From Deltaproteobacteria bacterium (GTDB lineage: Bacteria > UBA10199 > JADGCS01), in contig JADGCS010000015.1 in the NCBI GenBank assembly GCA_015228875.1, positions 1-53,587 of the forward strand: DNA of 53,587 nucleotides. Reading direction: 5' to 3'. A program made the translations under genes and the position numbers. Every line of letters begins with the position of its first letter. Within the stretch, counting starts at the first letter, position 1. This document shows positions 1 to 8,882 of the stretch, piece by piece. Under the pieces are notes generated by a model, which was given only the letters and a program-made list of their open reading frames with translations, was not told where the DNA came from and did not search any database.

Positions 1-480
1 CATAACGGAGGCATTCAATCGCGTCAAAGTCAAGTTGGTAACTTGCAGGATGCGCGCATTGCCGACTACATCATCTGCGAGGCAGATGGGGCAAAGGGCC
101 GTTCGCTCAAGGCGCATGCTGATCACGAACCGGTGGTCTCACACCAAGCGGACCTCGTGGTCGCTGTGATCGGTATTGACTGTATTGGCAAACCCGCCAC
201 TGAAGAACATGTGCACAGGAGCGGCCTCTTTTGTGAAAGGGTTGGTATCCATCCGGGCTCGCCTATCAGTATCAAAAATATCGCGGATATTTTTTTTCAC
301 CCTGAGGGGTATTTAAAAAATACAGGTTTGCGTTCTGAGGTAGTCATTTTTATCAACAAGGTTTTGAGTGCCACAGAAAGACAGCAGGCAGAGCACCTGG
401 CCCTTGCCTTAAAAAAACGGGCTCAGGCAGGGAGGGTCAAAGCGGTTGTTGTATCAAACTTAGGATCATTTGTTGTTTGA
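1..480 (+). CDS. yqeC: YqeC-like selenium cofactor biosynthesis protein (5' end missing)
   Basis: The reading frame is open from base 1 and stops at 480, so this is the C-terminal part of a longer protein; a TTG at 43 is only an internal codon. The visible sequence has the block IICEADGAKGRSLKAH, followed by a segment rich in V/I and G (VVAVIGIDCIGKP) and a HRSGLF motif, which I recognise from the YqeC family. Family knowledge: YqeC is found with selenium-dependent molybdenum hydroxylase maturation genes and has a P-loop NTPase-like fold; its exact reaction is not established. The P-loop region would lie off the left edge. No other selenium-hydroxylase gene is in the window, so the rest of the cluster may lie to the left. 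Confidence 0.75.
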   Translation, partial: HNGGIQSRQSQVGNLQDARIADYIICEADGAKGRSLKAHADHEPVVSHQADLVVAVIGIDCIGKPATEEHVHRSGLFCERVGIHPGSPISIKNIADIFFHPEGYLKNTGLRSEVVIFINKVLSATERQQAEHLALALKKRAQAGRVKAVVVSNLGSFVV

Positions 481-573
481 CCAAAGGAGGGTGATTGATT
501 AAATTGGGCTCTTTGGTTGTGTTTTTTTGAGAAGTAAATCTCGAGCGAAAAAACTCATAACGAGGAACCCCTC

Positions 574-1962
574 ATGGATGCCGAACTTCTTGCGCGAATC
601 CAGTTCGCCTTTACCATTTCGTTTCATTATATTTTTCCGCCGCTCACCATTGGGATGGCGTGGCTTATCTTTTGGCTCGAAACCAGTTTTATCAGGACTG
701 GGGATGAAAAATACAAACAGATAGCGCGCTTTTGGATTAAACTTTTTGCACTCACTTTTGTGGTGGGTGTGGTGACTGGCATCACAATGGAGTTTCAGTT
801 TGGAACCAACTGGGCGGCCTATTCGCGATTTGTTGGCGACATCTTTGGGGCACCGCTCGCTGCCGAGGGGGTGCTTGCCTTTTTTCTAGAATCGAGTTTT
901 CTCGCCATTCTTGTCTACGGAGAGAGCAGGGTTTCAAGCAGGGTCTACTGGTTTTCGGCCCTGATGGTGGCTGTGGGCTCAACACTCTCGGCCTTCTGGA
1001 TCATTGTGGCAAACTCGTGGCAGCAGACCCCCGCAGGGTTTGTGGTTGAGGGCGGCAGGGCTGTGCTTGTCGATTTTTGGGCGGCCGTGTTTAATCCGTC
1101 CACCATGCCGCGGTTTCTGCATGCGATCGATGGTGCGCTTGTGGCCGGGGCCTTTTTTATGATGGGCATTGCGGCTGTTTTTCTGTTGCGTGGTATGCAT
1201 AACTCGCATGAAGCTGAAAACCCTACGCGGGTGGGTGCTATGAAAAAATTGATGCCCGAACGCGAAGAAAAGCACCACCTGGTGCATAAGGAATTTGCGT
1301 TGGTTTCGATGCGGCGCGGTCTGATTCTTGGGTTTATTGCGGCCCTTTTAACGGGCCCCATTGGCCATTGGCACGCCGTGCAGGTGGCCAAGACCCAACC
1401 GGCAAAGCTCGCCGCCTTTGAGGGTCTGTGGGAGACACAGGCCCGGGCGCCTCTGCTTGTCTTTGGCATTCCTAATACGGAGACCGAGAGAACCGATTTT
1501 GCGCTCACCATCCCCTCGGGTTTAAGCCTTCTTGTCGACATGTCACCAGATACCGTTGTCACCGGGCTTAAGGATTTTGCACCCGAAGACAGACCCCCCG
1601 TGCTGGTTTCGTTTCTTAGTTTTCATCTCATGGTGGCGCTGGGCGGGTATTTTGTTTTTTTTACACTGGCAGGCCTTTATTTCGATCTTAGAAAAAAACT
1701 GGCAACGAACAAATTATTTTTACGGCTGGCAGTCCTGTCTATTCCGCTGCCCATTATCTGCAACGAGCTTGGCTGGTTTGCTGCAGAGATGGGCCGGCAA
1801 CCATGGATTGTGCAGGGGCTCTTAAAAACAAGGGACGCCATTTCTGTAAATGTTCCGGCGGAACAGATTCTCATTTCATTGGTTTTATTTGCTCTGGTCT
1901 ATGCTGTGCTGTTTGCTGTGTGGATTTTTTTATTAAGGCACAAAATCAACGTTGGGCCTTAA
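574..1962 (+). CDS. cydA: Cytochrome bd ubiquinol oxidase subunit I
   Basis: 462-residue multi-pass membrane protein; an AGGA box lies about 8 nt before the ATG. CydA carries hemes b558, b595 and d and oxidises quinol, reducing O2 to water at low oxygen. Seen: His18 in the first helix (SFHYIFPP), the pair of conserved glutamates in AAEGVLAFFLESS, the LHAIDGA heme-ligand helix, a Q-loop with VAKTQPAKLAAFEG (the Lys and Glu linked to quinol binding), and GRQPW near residue 407. The Q-loop is of the short type. cydB follows after 12 nt, so the two form an operon. No cydX-like small ORF follows cydB. Family assignment is secure; bd versus cyanide-insensitive (CioA) subtype was not resolved. Confidence 0.97.
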   Translation: MDAELLARIQFAFTISFHYIFPPLTIGMAWLIFWLETSFIRTGDEKYKQIARFWIKLFALTFVVGVVTGITMEFQFGTNWAAYSRFVGDIFGAPLAAEGVLAFFLESSFLAILVYGESRVSSRVYWFSALMVAVGSTLSAFWIIVANSWQQTPAGFVVEGGRAVLVDFWAAVFNPSTMPRFLHAIDGALVAGAFFMMGIAAVFLLRGMHNSHEAENPTRVGAMKKLMPEREEKHHLVHKEFALVSMRRGLILGFIAALLTGPIGHWHAVQVAKTQPAKLAAFEGLWETQARAPLLVFGIPNTETERTDFALTIPSGLSLLVDMSPDTVVTGLKDFAPEDRPPVLVSFLSFHLMVALGGYFVFFTLAGLYFDLRKKLATNKLFLRLAVLSIPLPIICNELGWFAAEMGRQPWIVQGLLKTRDAISVNVPAEQILISLVLFALVYAVLFAVWIFLLRHKINVGP

Positions 1963-1974
1963 AGGGGTATCACA

Positions 1975-2961
1975 ATGAGTTCTCTGCAAATCATCTGGTT
2001 TGTTCTTATCTTTGTTCTCCTGACAGGCTATGCTGTTCTTGACGGTTTTGATCTTGGTGTTGGGATCTGGCATTTGTTTACAAAAAATAAAAGGGAGAGG
2101 GGGCTCTTTATCAGGGCAATCGGTCCCTATTGGGATGGCAATGAGGTCTGGCTTTTAACAGGCGGCGGGGCTTTATTTGCGGCCTTTCCCCCTGTTTATG
2201 CCACCGTCTTCAGTGGTTTTTATCTTGCAATGATCCTGGTAGTCCTTTCGCTTATTTTCAGGGCCTCTGCGATAGAGTTTAGGGACAAGATTCAAAATGA
2301 GAAATGGATCACGGTTTGGGATATTGCATTTGCTGTGGGAAGCATTCTCCCGTCCATACTTTTTGGCGTTGCCCTGGGTAATGTGGTTCGTGGCCTGCCC
2401 TTGGATCAAGGGGGTAATTACATGCTGGGGTTTTTTGCCCTGCTCAATCCCTACGCACTGTTTATAGGGATCACCGGGTTTTTCATGCTGATGGTTCATG
2501 GGGCGGCGTATATTTTCTTTAAGACAACCGGAGAGCTTAAGCAGAGGGCCAGGACATGGATCATCAAATCATGGATGATTTATCTACCGCTTCACCTGAC
2601 GGCTGTCATTTGGACCATGCTGGATGCGGGCTATTATTCGGCGGCGTTGTCTGGTACGGGGGCCTTGCTTGCCGTTGTTTTTGTTGTTCTGATCAGGGCT
2701 GCTCTTGCGGGGAAAGGGGACGGGGCTGTTTTTGTTATGTCGTCCTTGTCGATTGTGTTTAATATGATATTTGTGGCTTTTAGTCTTTTTCCCAATCTTG
2801 TGAATGGTCTTTACGAAAAAAACCTGGGCCTTAATATTTACACCTCGTCATCCTCTCAGGAGACACTCACAGTGATGCTGATCATTGCCGGTATCGGCAT
2901 GCCCATTGTGCTTTTGTACACGGGCTATATTTACCGGACCTTTGCGGGGAAGGTGGAATAA
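1975..2961 (+). CDS. cydB: Cytochrome bd ubiquinol oxidase subunit II
   Basis: 328-residue membrane protein directly downstream of cydA, preceded by AAAGGGG. CydB is the second core subunit of the quinol oxidase. Family features seen: the N-terminal helix with YAVLDGFDLGVGIWHLF, the GPYWDGNEVWLL motif near residue 45, and multiple hydrophobic helices to the C-terminus. Length fits CydB of the shorter type. The gene ends 13 nt before the convergent FHA gene, and a hairpin at 2975-2994 (TTATCTTT / AAAGATAA) lies in that junction and may help end both transcripts. Confidence 0.97.
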   Translation: MSSLQIIWFVLIFVLLTGYAVLDGFDLGVGIWHLFTKNKRERGLFIRAIGPYWDGNEVWLLTGGGALFAAFPPVYATVFSGFYLAMILVVLSLIFRASAIEFRDKIQNEKWITVWDIAFAVGSILPSILFGVALGNVVRGLPLDQGGNYMLGFFALLNPYALFIGITGFFMLMVHGAAYIFFKTTGELKQRARTWIIKSWMIYLPLHLTAVIWTMLDAGYYSAALSGTGALLAVVFVVLIRAALAGKGDGAVFVMSSLSIVFNMIFVAFSLFPNLVNGLYEKNLGLNIYTSSSSQETLTVMLIIAGIGMPIVLLYTGYIYRTFAGKVE

Positions 2962-2974
2962 TAAAAAGAAACCC

Positions 2975-4879
2975 TTATCTTTTTTCAAAGATAAACTTGT
3001 AGCCGCCAATAGAGACTTCGTCTCCCTCTTTAAGGATGGACTCGTCTATTTTTGTCCCGTTAACGTAAATGCCGTTGGAGCTTTTGAGATCGATGATAAT
3101 GAACTGGTTGTTGTACATGTTGATGGCGGCGTGCTGTCTGGAGACCTTGGGGGCCTTAAGGACGATATCGTTTGAAGAAGATCTACCGACGGATGTGTTT
3201 TCTTTAAGGAGAAATTCTTTTTGGTCAAGCTCGCCCTCTATTGTTCTAAAAAAATAGCCCTGAGTCGGCTTTGCAGAATCAGGTTCGAGGGGAATTTCTT
3301 TTTGAGATTCTTTGTTGGCGACAGGCTGCTCTGAGCCACCTTCATCAAGTTTTATCTGGTCGAGGATATCACTGATGGAGTCGTCCATAGCCTCGCTATG
3401 ATCACTCTCGACCCTGGTCTCTGTTTTAATGCTGTCTTCATTTGGGGTTTGAGGTTGTTTTTCGGGGAGTGGTGTGACCTCGTTTTCGGCATGGACTGAT
3501 CTGTCAATTTTTTTGACGGTGTAAGATGTTTCTTCAACGGTTTCTTTGCTGAAATAATTTTCGAAATCCGCTTCGTTTTTTTCATCCGCGGACGCAGGGG
3601 TGTCATCGGCGATGAGTTTGCTGATTTCGGAGTGACTTTTTTCGAATTCTGCCTCTTTTTCTTTTGCATCGTCTTTAAACAGGTCTTCGAACTCGGCGCT
3701 GTCGATTTCACCGGATGTTTGATCGAGTTCGGCGTCGTGTACTTTGGGGGCTGTTGTGTCCTGAAAATTGCCTTCTGCGCCTTTGGGCAGGAGTTTTTTT
3801 GCGGCATCAGTTGCCGTTTTGTTTTCGGTTGCAGGCGTTTCAGCGGTTGCTGCGGGTCGTGATTTTTGTGGTGGGTTGGCGTCTGCTTTTTGAGGTGGTG
3901 TTGCTCTTGCGCGCGATGCTGGCTGTGTTTCGGGCGGTGTGTCCTGGGGCGCCGGTACGGATGCTTCCTTGTCTGTTTTTTTGGCGGTTATTTGAGCCCT
4001 TTGGAGTTCGCGTTCCCTTTCGATGGCTTGTTGCTGCTCACGTACTTTTTCTTGTTCTCGTTGCTGCTCAAGGGTTTGTTCCTGTTCCCGTTCTCTTTCT
4101 TGTTCGAGTTGTCTTTCTTGTTCGAGTTGTCTTTCTTGTTCGAGTTGTCTTTCTTGTTCGAGTTGTCTTTCTTGTTCGAGTTGTCTTGCTTGCTCGAGCT
4201 GTCTTTCTTGTTCGAGTTGTCTTGCTTGCTCGAGCTGTCTTTCTTGTTCGAGTTGTCTTGCTTGCTCGAGTTCTTTTTCTCGTGCTTTGTTTTTTTCTCT
4301 TTCACGTTCTTTTTCGCGCTCTTTGTCTTGCGGGGTCTCGCCAAGGTCCTGTGGGTCAAAGAGTTCTTCGTGGCTTTGGATGTACTCGGTGATGCGGGTC
4401 AGGTCGTTTTCGAGTTTGTCGATCTCTTTGGTTTCAAAGTTTTGCACTTCTTGAAATTGAGTCTGGGAAAACTCTCCCAGAAAATTTCTGAATTCGGCTT
4501 CTTCGAGGATTTCCTTGTGGCGGTTGATTTCGGCCGTTAATTTTTCCCTGCGGATGTAGAGTTCCTTAACCTCTTTTGTGAGGGCCTCTTTTTTTTCGTT
4601 AAGGAGTTCGGTGACCGTTTGCAGCTGTAGTTTGTAGTCCCGGCGCACTTTTTCGTCGACGGATTTTGAAACGCGGGTGCAGGATTCTTCCATCTTTCTC
4701 ATTCTCTCTAAAATGACATCCCGCTGGCTTTTAATTCTGGTGGTTGACTGCAACAGATCGTCGTTGATGCGGTAATTGCCAAGCTTTGTATAAAAAGAAT
4801 CTGACGGACCGCCCATCATTGATGACAGGTTGATGACTTTATTGTCTCTTCTGGTATTGTTGTTGTTTGTCTCATCCAT
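2975..4879 (-). CDS. Coiled-coil protein with C-terminal FHA domain
   Basis: 634 residues. Order: a short polar N-terminus; a long predicted coiled coil (about 50-185, rich in E/K with leucine spacing); a K/E/R/Q-rich stretch that includes nine perfect-register hexapeptides RQLEQ[E/A] (about 207-260); a low-complexity acidic/proline linker; and a C-terminal FHA domain (about 545-634) with the classic GRSSSND, SRQHAAI and LKSSNGIYVNG blocks. FHA domains bind phosphothreonine peptides, so this is likely a scaffold in Ser/Thr phosphorylation signalling. No kinase is in the window. No signal peptide or membrane segment is visible. No Shine-Dalgarno is seen before the ATG; see the promoter entry. 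Confidence 0.85.
   Translation of the reverse strand: MDETNNNNTRRDNKVINLSSMMGGPSDSFYTKLGNYRINDDLLQSTTRIKSQRDVILERMRKMEESCTRVSKSVDEKVRRDYKLQLQTVTELLNEKKEALTKEVKELYIRREKLTAEINRHKEILEEAEFRNFLGEFSQTQFQEVQNFETKEIDKLENDLTRITEYIQSHEELFDPQDLGETPQDKEREKEREREKNKAREKELEQARQLEQERQLEQARQLEQERQLEQARQLEQERQLEQERQLEQERQLEQERQLEQEREREQEQTLEQQREQEKVREQQQAIERERELQRAQITAKKTDKEASVPAPQDTPPETQPASRARATPPQKADANPPQKSRPAATAETPATENKTATDAAKKLLPKGAEGNFQDTTAPKVHDAELDQTSGEIDSAEFEDLFKDDAKEKEAEFEKSHSEISKLIADDTPASADEKNEADFENYFSKETVEETSYTVKKIDRSVHAENEVTPLPEKQPQTPNEDSIKTETRVESDHSEAMDDSISDILDQIKLDEGGSEQPVANKESQKEIPLEPDSAKPTQGYFFRTIEGELDQKEFLLKENTSVGRSSSNDIVLKAPKVSRQHAAINMYNNQFIIIDLKSSNGIYVNGTKIDESILKEGDEVSIGGYKFIFEKR
4097..4258 (-). 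repeat. Nine tandem 18-bp coding repeats (RQLEQ[E/A])
   Basis: On the plus strand the unit reads ttcttgttcgagttgtct, nine copies without a gap; two copies have the variant with an Ala codon (tgc) in place of the Glu codon. The repeats encode a charged single-helix or coiled-coil segment of the FHA protein. Degenerate relatives (REREQE, ELEQA) flank the array. The number of units is likely to vary by slippage. Confidence 0.95.
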
Positions 4880-4887
4880 AGCGCAGT

Positions 4888-4917
4888 TTTATAAACAGTT
4901 TATCCGGTACTATTCAA
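4888..4917 (-). promoter_or_regulatory. Candidate sigma-70-type promoter of the FHA gene
   Basis: Read on the minus strand: TTGAAT (4917-4912), an 18-nt spacer, TATAAA (4893-4888). The predicted start of transcription (about 4881) is only 2-5 nt before the ATG at 4879, and no ribosome binding site is visible, so a leaderless mRNA is possible. Inferred from motif matching only. Confidence 0.4.
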
Positions 4918-5006
4918 TGAAAATTATAAGAAAAAGTTCATGACCTTACCCAAAGAACGTGTTAAGAAATATTAATAGATATCAGCAAGATAGTGAGGGG
5001 GGAATT

Positions 5007-5651
5007 TTGAAAATAACGGAACAAAAAAAACATGGGGGTCGTTTTGTTGCTTTTTGCATCTGGGTCATTTTTGCGTTGATCATTACAGGTATCAACGATC
5101 CGGCCCATGCATGGCAACCTCGTGAGAGGGAGCAAGGCACAAATGGGGAAGCGGAAAAGACCAAGGTGCTTGGTAAAATGCAGCACAGGCATATTGCTGC
5201 AAAACTTGTGAGCCTACTCTTTAAAGATAAATTTTTTCACAAGCTCGAGCTGCCCAAAAAGATTGCGCTGGCCAATATGTCACTTGAGGGAGATGATCTG
5301 GGAATAGAGGCCAATGATTTTACAAACCTGGTTCTCAATAATCTACTCGCCAATCCTCTGGTCATGGTCATCAATCAGGATCTCAAAACCGATTTGACCC
5401 TTGAGTATCAGCTCATGTTCTACCTGCCGGTCCTGGAAACACGAAAAAAAGGAATTCTTTTGGGGGCGGACTATCACATTAACGGTTTTTTAAGGACTGT
5501 CCACGAAACCAAAGAGGATGGAAAGGTGACCAAGAGTTATTTATCACAACTGTCGCTCCGAGATATCAGGACAAACAAGCTCGTTGCCAAAGTGATCTTT
5601 GATTTTAAGGGTGACAAGGCAAAAAAAAGAAAACGCAAGTTTAGAACTTGA
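5007..5651 (+). CDS. Exported LpoB-like (CsgG-superfamily) protein
   Basis: I chose the TTG at 5007, preceded by a GAGGGGG box 5 nt upstream, over the GTG at 4959. This gives a clean signal peptide: KITEQKKHGGR, hydrophobic FVAFCIWVIFALIITGI, then AHA-W as a likely signal peptidase I site. The mature part has the LpoB-type pattern: KIALANMSLE, a stretch on specifying low-level regulators (NLLANPLVMVINQD), then GADYHINGFLRT and YLSQLSLRDIRTNKLV, which match the strand order of PBP activator LpoB proteins. LpoB activates peptidoglycan synthases in E. coli; here there is no lipobox cysteine, so it would be periplasmic and soluble. The basic tail KAKKRKRKFRT is odd. The family call is from pattern memory, not a search. 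Confidence 0.55.
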   Translation: MKITEQKKHGGRFVAFCIWVIFALIITGINDPAHAWQPREREQGTNGEAEKTKVLGKMQHRHIAAKLVSLLFKDKFFHKLELPKKIALANMSLEGDDLGIEANDFTNLVLNNLLANPLVMVINQDLKTDLTLEYQLMFYLPVLETRKKGILLGADYHINGFLRTVHETKEDGKVTKSYLSQLSLRDIRTNKLVAKVIFDFKGDKAKKRKRKFRT

Positions 5652-5656
5652 CCGGT

Positions 5657-5694
5657 ACGCCCCGAAGGAAGCACCCTTGGGGGACGCGGTTGCA
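5657..5694. repeat. Interspersed GC-rich repeat, single unit
   Basis: Contains GCCCCGAAGGAAG and CCCTTGGGG and ends in GACGCGGTTGC. The same sequence occurs in opposite orientation with two units at 32565-32629. The unit is an imperfect hairpin (CCCC-GAAGG against CCCTT-GGGG). Intergenic, just after the LpoB-like gene stop. The remaining gap to 5795 holds nothing else I recognise. Confidence 0.85.
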
Positions 5695-5795
5695 TTTCTC
5701 CATCATGCAAGGATGGCATCCGCCATGTTCCTTACGGCACATGGCCCGCGCTCCGTAATCTTTGCAGCGCTCAGACATTAAACTCAGGTAATAAA

Positions 5796-8700
5796 ATGAA
5801 CGAAAAAGAAAAAAGCGATCAGGGAAAAGTGGATGCTCAAAAGATCATCACTGACGCAAATGAATCGGGTACGGGCGAGGTTGCTGTTGATGCAGGCGAT
5901 GGGGGACAGGCAGAGCTTGACCCCAACGCCACGATGATGGCTATCGATGTCACCAATCCTGAACTCGATCACCTCGCTGAAACCAAGGTTGGCATTCAAC
6001 TCTTTGCAGACGAAGAAGAAGACGAAAAAAAACAAAAACCGCGAGGGTCATTGTTCTCAATAAAACTGTTTAAAAAAAATAAATCCCAACAGACAGGTGA
6101 CGGGGGGTCGTTTCTGCTCAGACCGTTTATGGGCCTCTGGATCTGCGGCTATAAAACAGATATCAAAACGCAGATAGTGTTTTACGGTCTGCGTCTTGCT
6201 CTGGTCGCCGTTTCTGTTTATCTGCATATGGCCCTCTTTGAGATTTTTGGCGCGATCAAGGCCGCGGGGCACCCCTCCATGTCCTTTTATCAGGCAGGGA
6301 TTGCAGTAGATCTGGTGTTGATACTGCTGGGCCTGCTTTTAAGGTTTTCACCCGGATGGGTTGTGTCTGTACCCTTAAGCACCATCGCTGTGATTTTTGC
6401 CTACGGCATTTATTTTTATCACACGGCTGATCTGCATTATTTTGCCTTTAACGGACAGTCCATCAGCAGGCTGCTCAATTATTTTTATGTCTTTGTTTTG
6501 TCATACGCGGCCCTTGTTTCTGTTTTTCTTGTTGCAAAAAAAACAATCACAAGAATCTTCTTTGTTTTTTATTACCTTGTCTGTCTTTCTGCCGTGTGCC
6601 TCAACTTCTGGCTCAAGGTTGACCTTGAGCTTGCTTTTTTTGGTGTGGGGCCTTTAAGTGACCTGCCTCACTTTTATTATCAGCCTGTTTTTGTTCTTTT
6701 TCATATTTGCTTTCCCCTCCTGATGCTGCTGCTGCTCGTTTTTTCACTCGGGCAATCGCAGGATCAGACACAAAAGGATTCCCGCGGGTACGCTCGCAGC
6801 CTGCTTTTACTCATCCTCATGGCCGGGCTGACCGGTTTTACACTCATGCAGAAAAACCGTGTCTTTCATGCCTTGAACTTCGCTGTGCCCATGGAACTTG
6901 ATGTGGGGGCTGTTGAGGTGGATGTTCTTAATCAGCGGTTGAGGATAGAAACACGCAATTTTAAAAAGTACGGAGACTTTGACAACAAATCACGATACAA
7001 ACTGACCCTTAAAAGATCACAAAAGGCAAATGAGTTCTTGCTGCAGGTTGTGGATGAATTTGATTTTCCCGTAAAGAACCTTTCGCAGAAGGATTTTACT
7101 CTTTACAGTGATGGAAAAAAAATCGACAAATACGATCTTAAAGAGGACCTTGCCATCAACTACAAGAGGGGGAACTATATTCTCACGGTGGAACTGGAAC
7201 TCAAAAATCCTCTCTTGACCTGGGATAAAAAAGTAAGAACCTACACAACCAGTGACAGACTGGAGTTTAATATCTCGGACCTGTCAAAGGTAAAAAGGGT
7301 TGTCGTGAGAGAGGGAGATGAAACCCTTCTTGATGAGACGCAGCCGAAGGCTGAAAAATTATCGTTGCCGATCGATTACCTTGAAAGTGGAGAAAATCAT
7401 CTCAAAATATCCGTCTTTGATTTTCTTGATCAGGAGGTCCTCAGTGAGACATTCAACATCACCGTTCAGGAAGACGCTGGTTTCTCCCTGATCTCACCGC
7501 TTAAAGATGACGTGGTGAGCGGGGTTCTTTCGGTTGTGATTCTGCCTCGTTCTCTGGCTCTAAGTTCCATCAAGAAAGTGACTCTGCTGATTAACGAACA
7601 GGTTTTTTATGAGAGCGAGACTGTCAATTTTCACCAGGGGATCAATCTGGGGGCTCTGGAAGAGGGAAAACACGAGCTTTCTGTGGTGCTTGAAACCGAA
7701 AAAGGGCAAATGACACAGTCTGCGGTGTTTTATAAAAAGGAACAAGGTCCCGGATTTAAAATCATCAGCCCCACCATGGGTGTGTTTACGTTAAGGCAGA
7801 CTGCGGTGCTGTTTGCCTTGGAGGGCGCTGGAGCAAAAAAAATTGCAGGGGTGAGTGCCTTTGTCAACGGTCAGGCCTTTGAAGATGCTGTGATCAAGGA
7901 AGACGGTTTTGATCTGCCTGTGTCAAGGTGGAGGCGTTCAGAATTTTTTCTTGCGGTGCAGGCAACACTTGATGACGGTTCAAAAGTGAGTGACTGGGTA
8001 CAGGTGAATAAAGGCATCGGTCTTCTGGATCTGGTATTCAAGGCCGAAACACTGGGTTTCTTAAATTATAAATCGGTGTTTGTGATCCTTGATGCGTCAG
8101 TGAGTCAGCTTGACAACTGGCAGGGAAAGGAAAAATGGTCGCAGATCAAAAAAGTGACTGGCGATTCGGTGATCGATAAAAGAATAAAAAAATTAAATCC
8201 TGGCTTTCTTGTTTTTGGCAGCAATAAAGCCCACTACTACAAGGACTGCGAGGATGACGAGGTTTTGATTGAGCCGGGATCATACAACCAGCCGATCTTT
8301 AAAAGAAAGCTCAAGGAGATCAAACCCACGGGGGTTTCGGCTCTTTATTCGGCGCTTCAAAAATCATACAGCTTTGGTCCCGAAAAGATTTTTATCTTCA
8401 CCGACAGCACAGACGCCTGTGAGCCGGTGATGTCTGATGCCACGCGGTCTTTGATCGAAAAAAACAGCCAGGCACAGATTGTTGTGTTTGCGCTTGGCAA
8501 TATCAGCAAGAAAGACAAGGCAGCACTTAAGGAACTGGCTCTAATGACTGCGGGGCATTTTTATCAGCCTGATAATTACGAAATCCTGCACAACAGCTGG
8601 TTCAGGGAGTTGGAACTCAGTTACGAACTTTATTTTGGACAAGAACTGATTACGCGGGAGCCTTTGGGAGCAAGAAAGTTCAGACTGGCCCCTGGAAAAT

Positions 8701-8834
8701 ACACATTAAAAATTCCCTACGGCAGCGAAATCAAAGAGGTCGAGTTTGCAATTGAAAACACCAGCAAGACCAGTCTGGTTGTAGAAGGCAAAGACAAAAC
8801 CATTCATGTGGGTATCAGCAAGACGAGACTGTAA
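5796..8834 (+). CDS. Membrane-anchored protein with C-terminal von Willebrand A domain
   Basis: 1012 residues. About 1-110: acidic cytoplasmic region with DPNATMMAIDVTNPELD near 45-61. About 120-355: some seven hydrophobic segments. About 370-740: beta-rich repeats resembling Ig/cadherin-like modules (several segments of the type LEFNISDLSKVKR, HELSVVLETEKG). About 758-930: VWA domain with the metal-ion (MIDAS) residues DASVS near 764, T in KPTGVSALYS and D in FIFTDSTDA. VWA domains bind protein partners through a divalent metal. A substrate is not evident. It follows the LpoB-like gene and is convergent with the radical SAM gene. The N-terminal TMM motif resembles phosphothreonine sites read by FHA domains (inference). 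Confidence 0.75.
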   Translation: MNEKEKSDQGKVDAQKIITDANESGTGEVAVDAGDGGQAELDPNATMMAIDVTNPELDHLAETKVGIQLFADEEEDEKKQKPRGSLFSIKLFKKNKSQQTGDGGSFLLRPFMGLWICGYKTDIKTQIVFYGLRLALVAVSVYLHMALFEIFGAIKAAGHPSMSFYQAGIAVDLVLILLGLLLRFSPGWVVSVPLSTIAVIFAYGIYFYHTADLHYFAFNGQSISRLLNYFYVFVLSYAALVSVFLVAKKTITRIFFVFYYLVCLSAVCLNFWLKVDLELAFFGVGPLSDLPHFYYQPVFVLFHICFPLLMLLLLVFSLGQSQDQTQKDSRGYARSLLLLILMAGLTGFTLMQKNRVFHALNFAVPMELDVGAVEVDVLNQRLRIETRNFKKYGDFDNKSRYKLTLKRSQKANEFLLQVVDEFDFPVKNLSQKDFTLYSDGKKIDKYDLKEDLAINYKRGNYILTVELELKNPLLTWDKKVRTYTTSDRLEFNISDLSKVKRVVVREGDETLLDETQPKAEKLSLPIDYLESGENHLKISVFDFLDQEVLSETFNITVQEDAGFSLISPLKDDVVSGVLSVVILPRSLALSSIKKVTLLINEQVFYESETVNFHQGINLGALEEGKHELSVVLETEKGQMTQSAVFYKKEQGPGFKIISPTMGVFTLRQTAVLFALEGAGAKKIAGVSAFVNGQAFEDAVIKEDGFDLPVSRWRRSEFFLAVQATLDDGSKVSDWVQVNKGIGLLDLVFKAETLGFLNYKSVFVILDASVSQLDNWQGKEKWSQIKKVTGDSVIDKRIKKLNPGFLVFGSNKAHYYKDCEDDEVLIEPGSYNQPIFKRKLKEIKPTGVSALYSALQKSYSFGPEKIFIFTDSTDACEPVMSDATRSLIEKNSQAQIVVFALGNISKKDKAALKELALMTAGHFYQPDNYEILHNSWFRELELSYELYFGQELITREPLGARKFRLAPGKYTLKIPYGSEIKEVEFAIENTSKTSLVVEGKDKTIHVGISKTRL

Positions 8835-8859
8835 GCATGTGGGGTCTGGTCTAAAATGA

Positions 8860-8882
8860 GCAAGTCTCAAATCAAGACTTGC
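8860..8882. terminator. Hairpin between convergent genes
   Basis: GCAAGTCT (8860-8867), 7-nt loop, AGACTTGC (8875-8882), perfect 8-bp stem. GTGGGG and CCCCCAC flank it and could extend the structure. There is no U-tract, so it could be a factor-dependent or bidirectional terminator. It overlaps the stop codon of the radical SAM gene. Confidence 0.5.

Noticed and set aside
4097..4258. CRISPR-like array of regular repeats
   Set aside because: Units are contiguous 18-mers without spacers and are in frame in the FHA gene.
3715..4540. Two plus-strand frames rich in Phe/Leu/Val/Cys over the hexapeptide repeat
   Set aside because: They are shadows of the 18-bp coding repeat of the minus-strand FHA gene; the repeat keeps all frames open.
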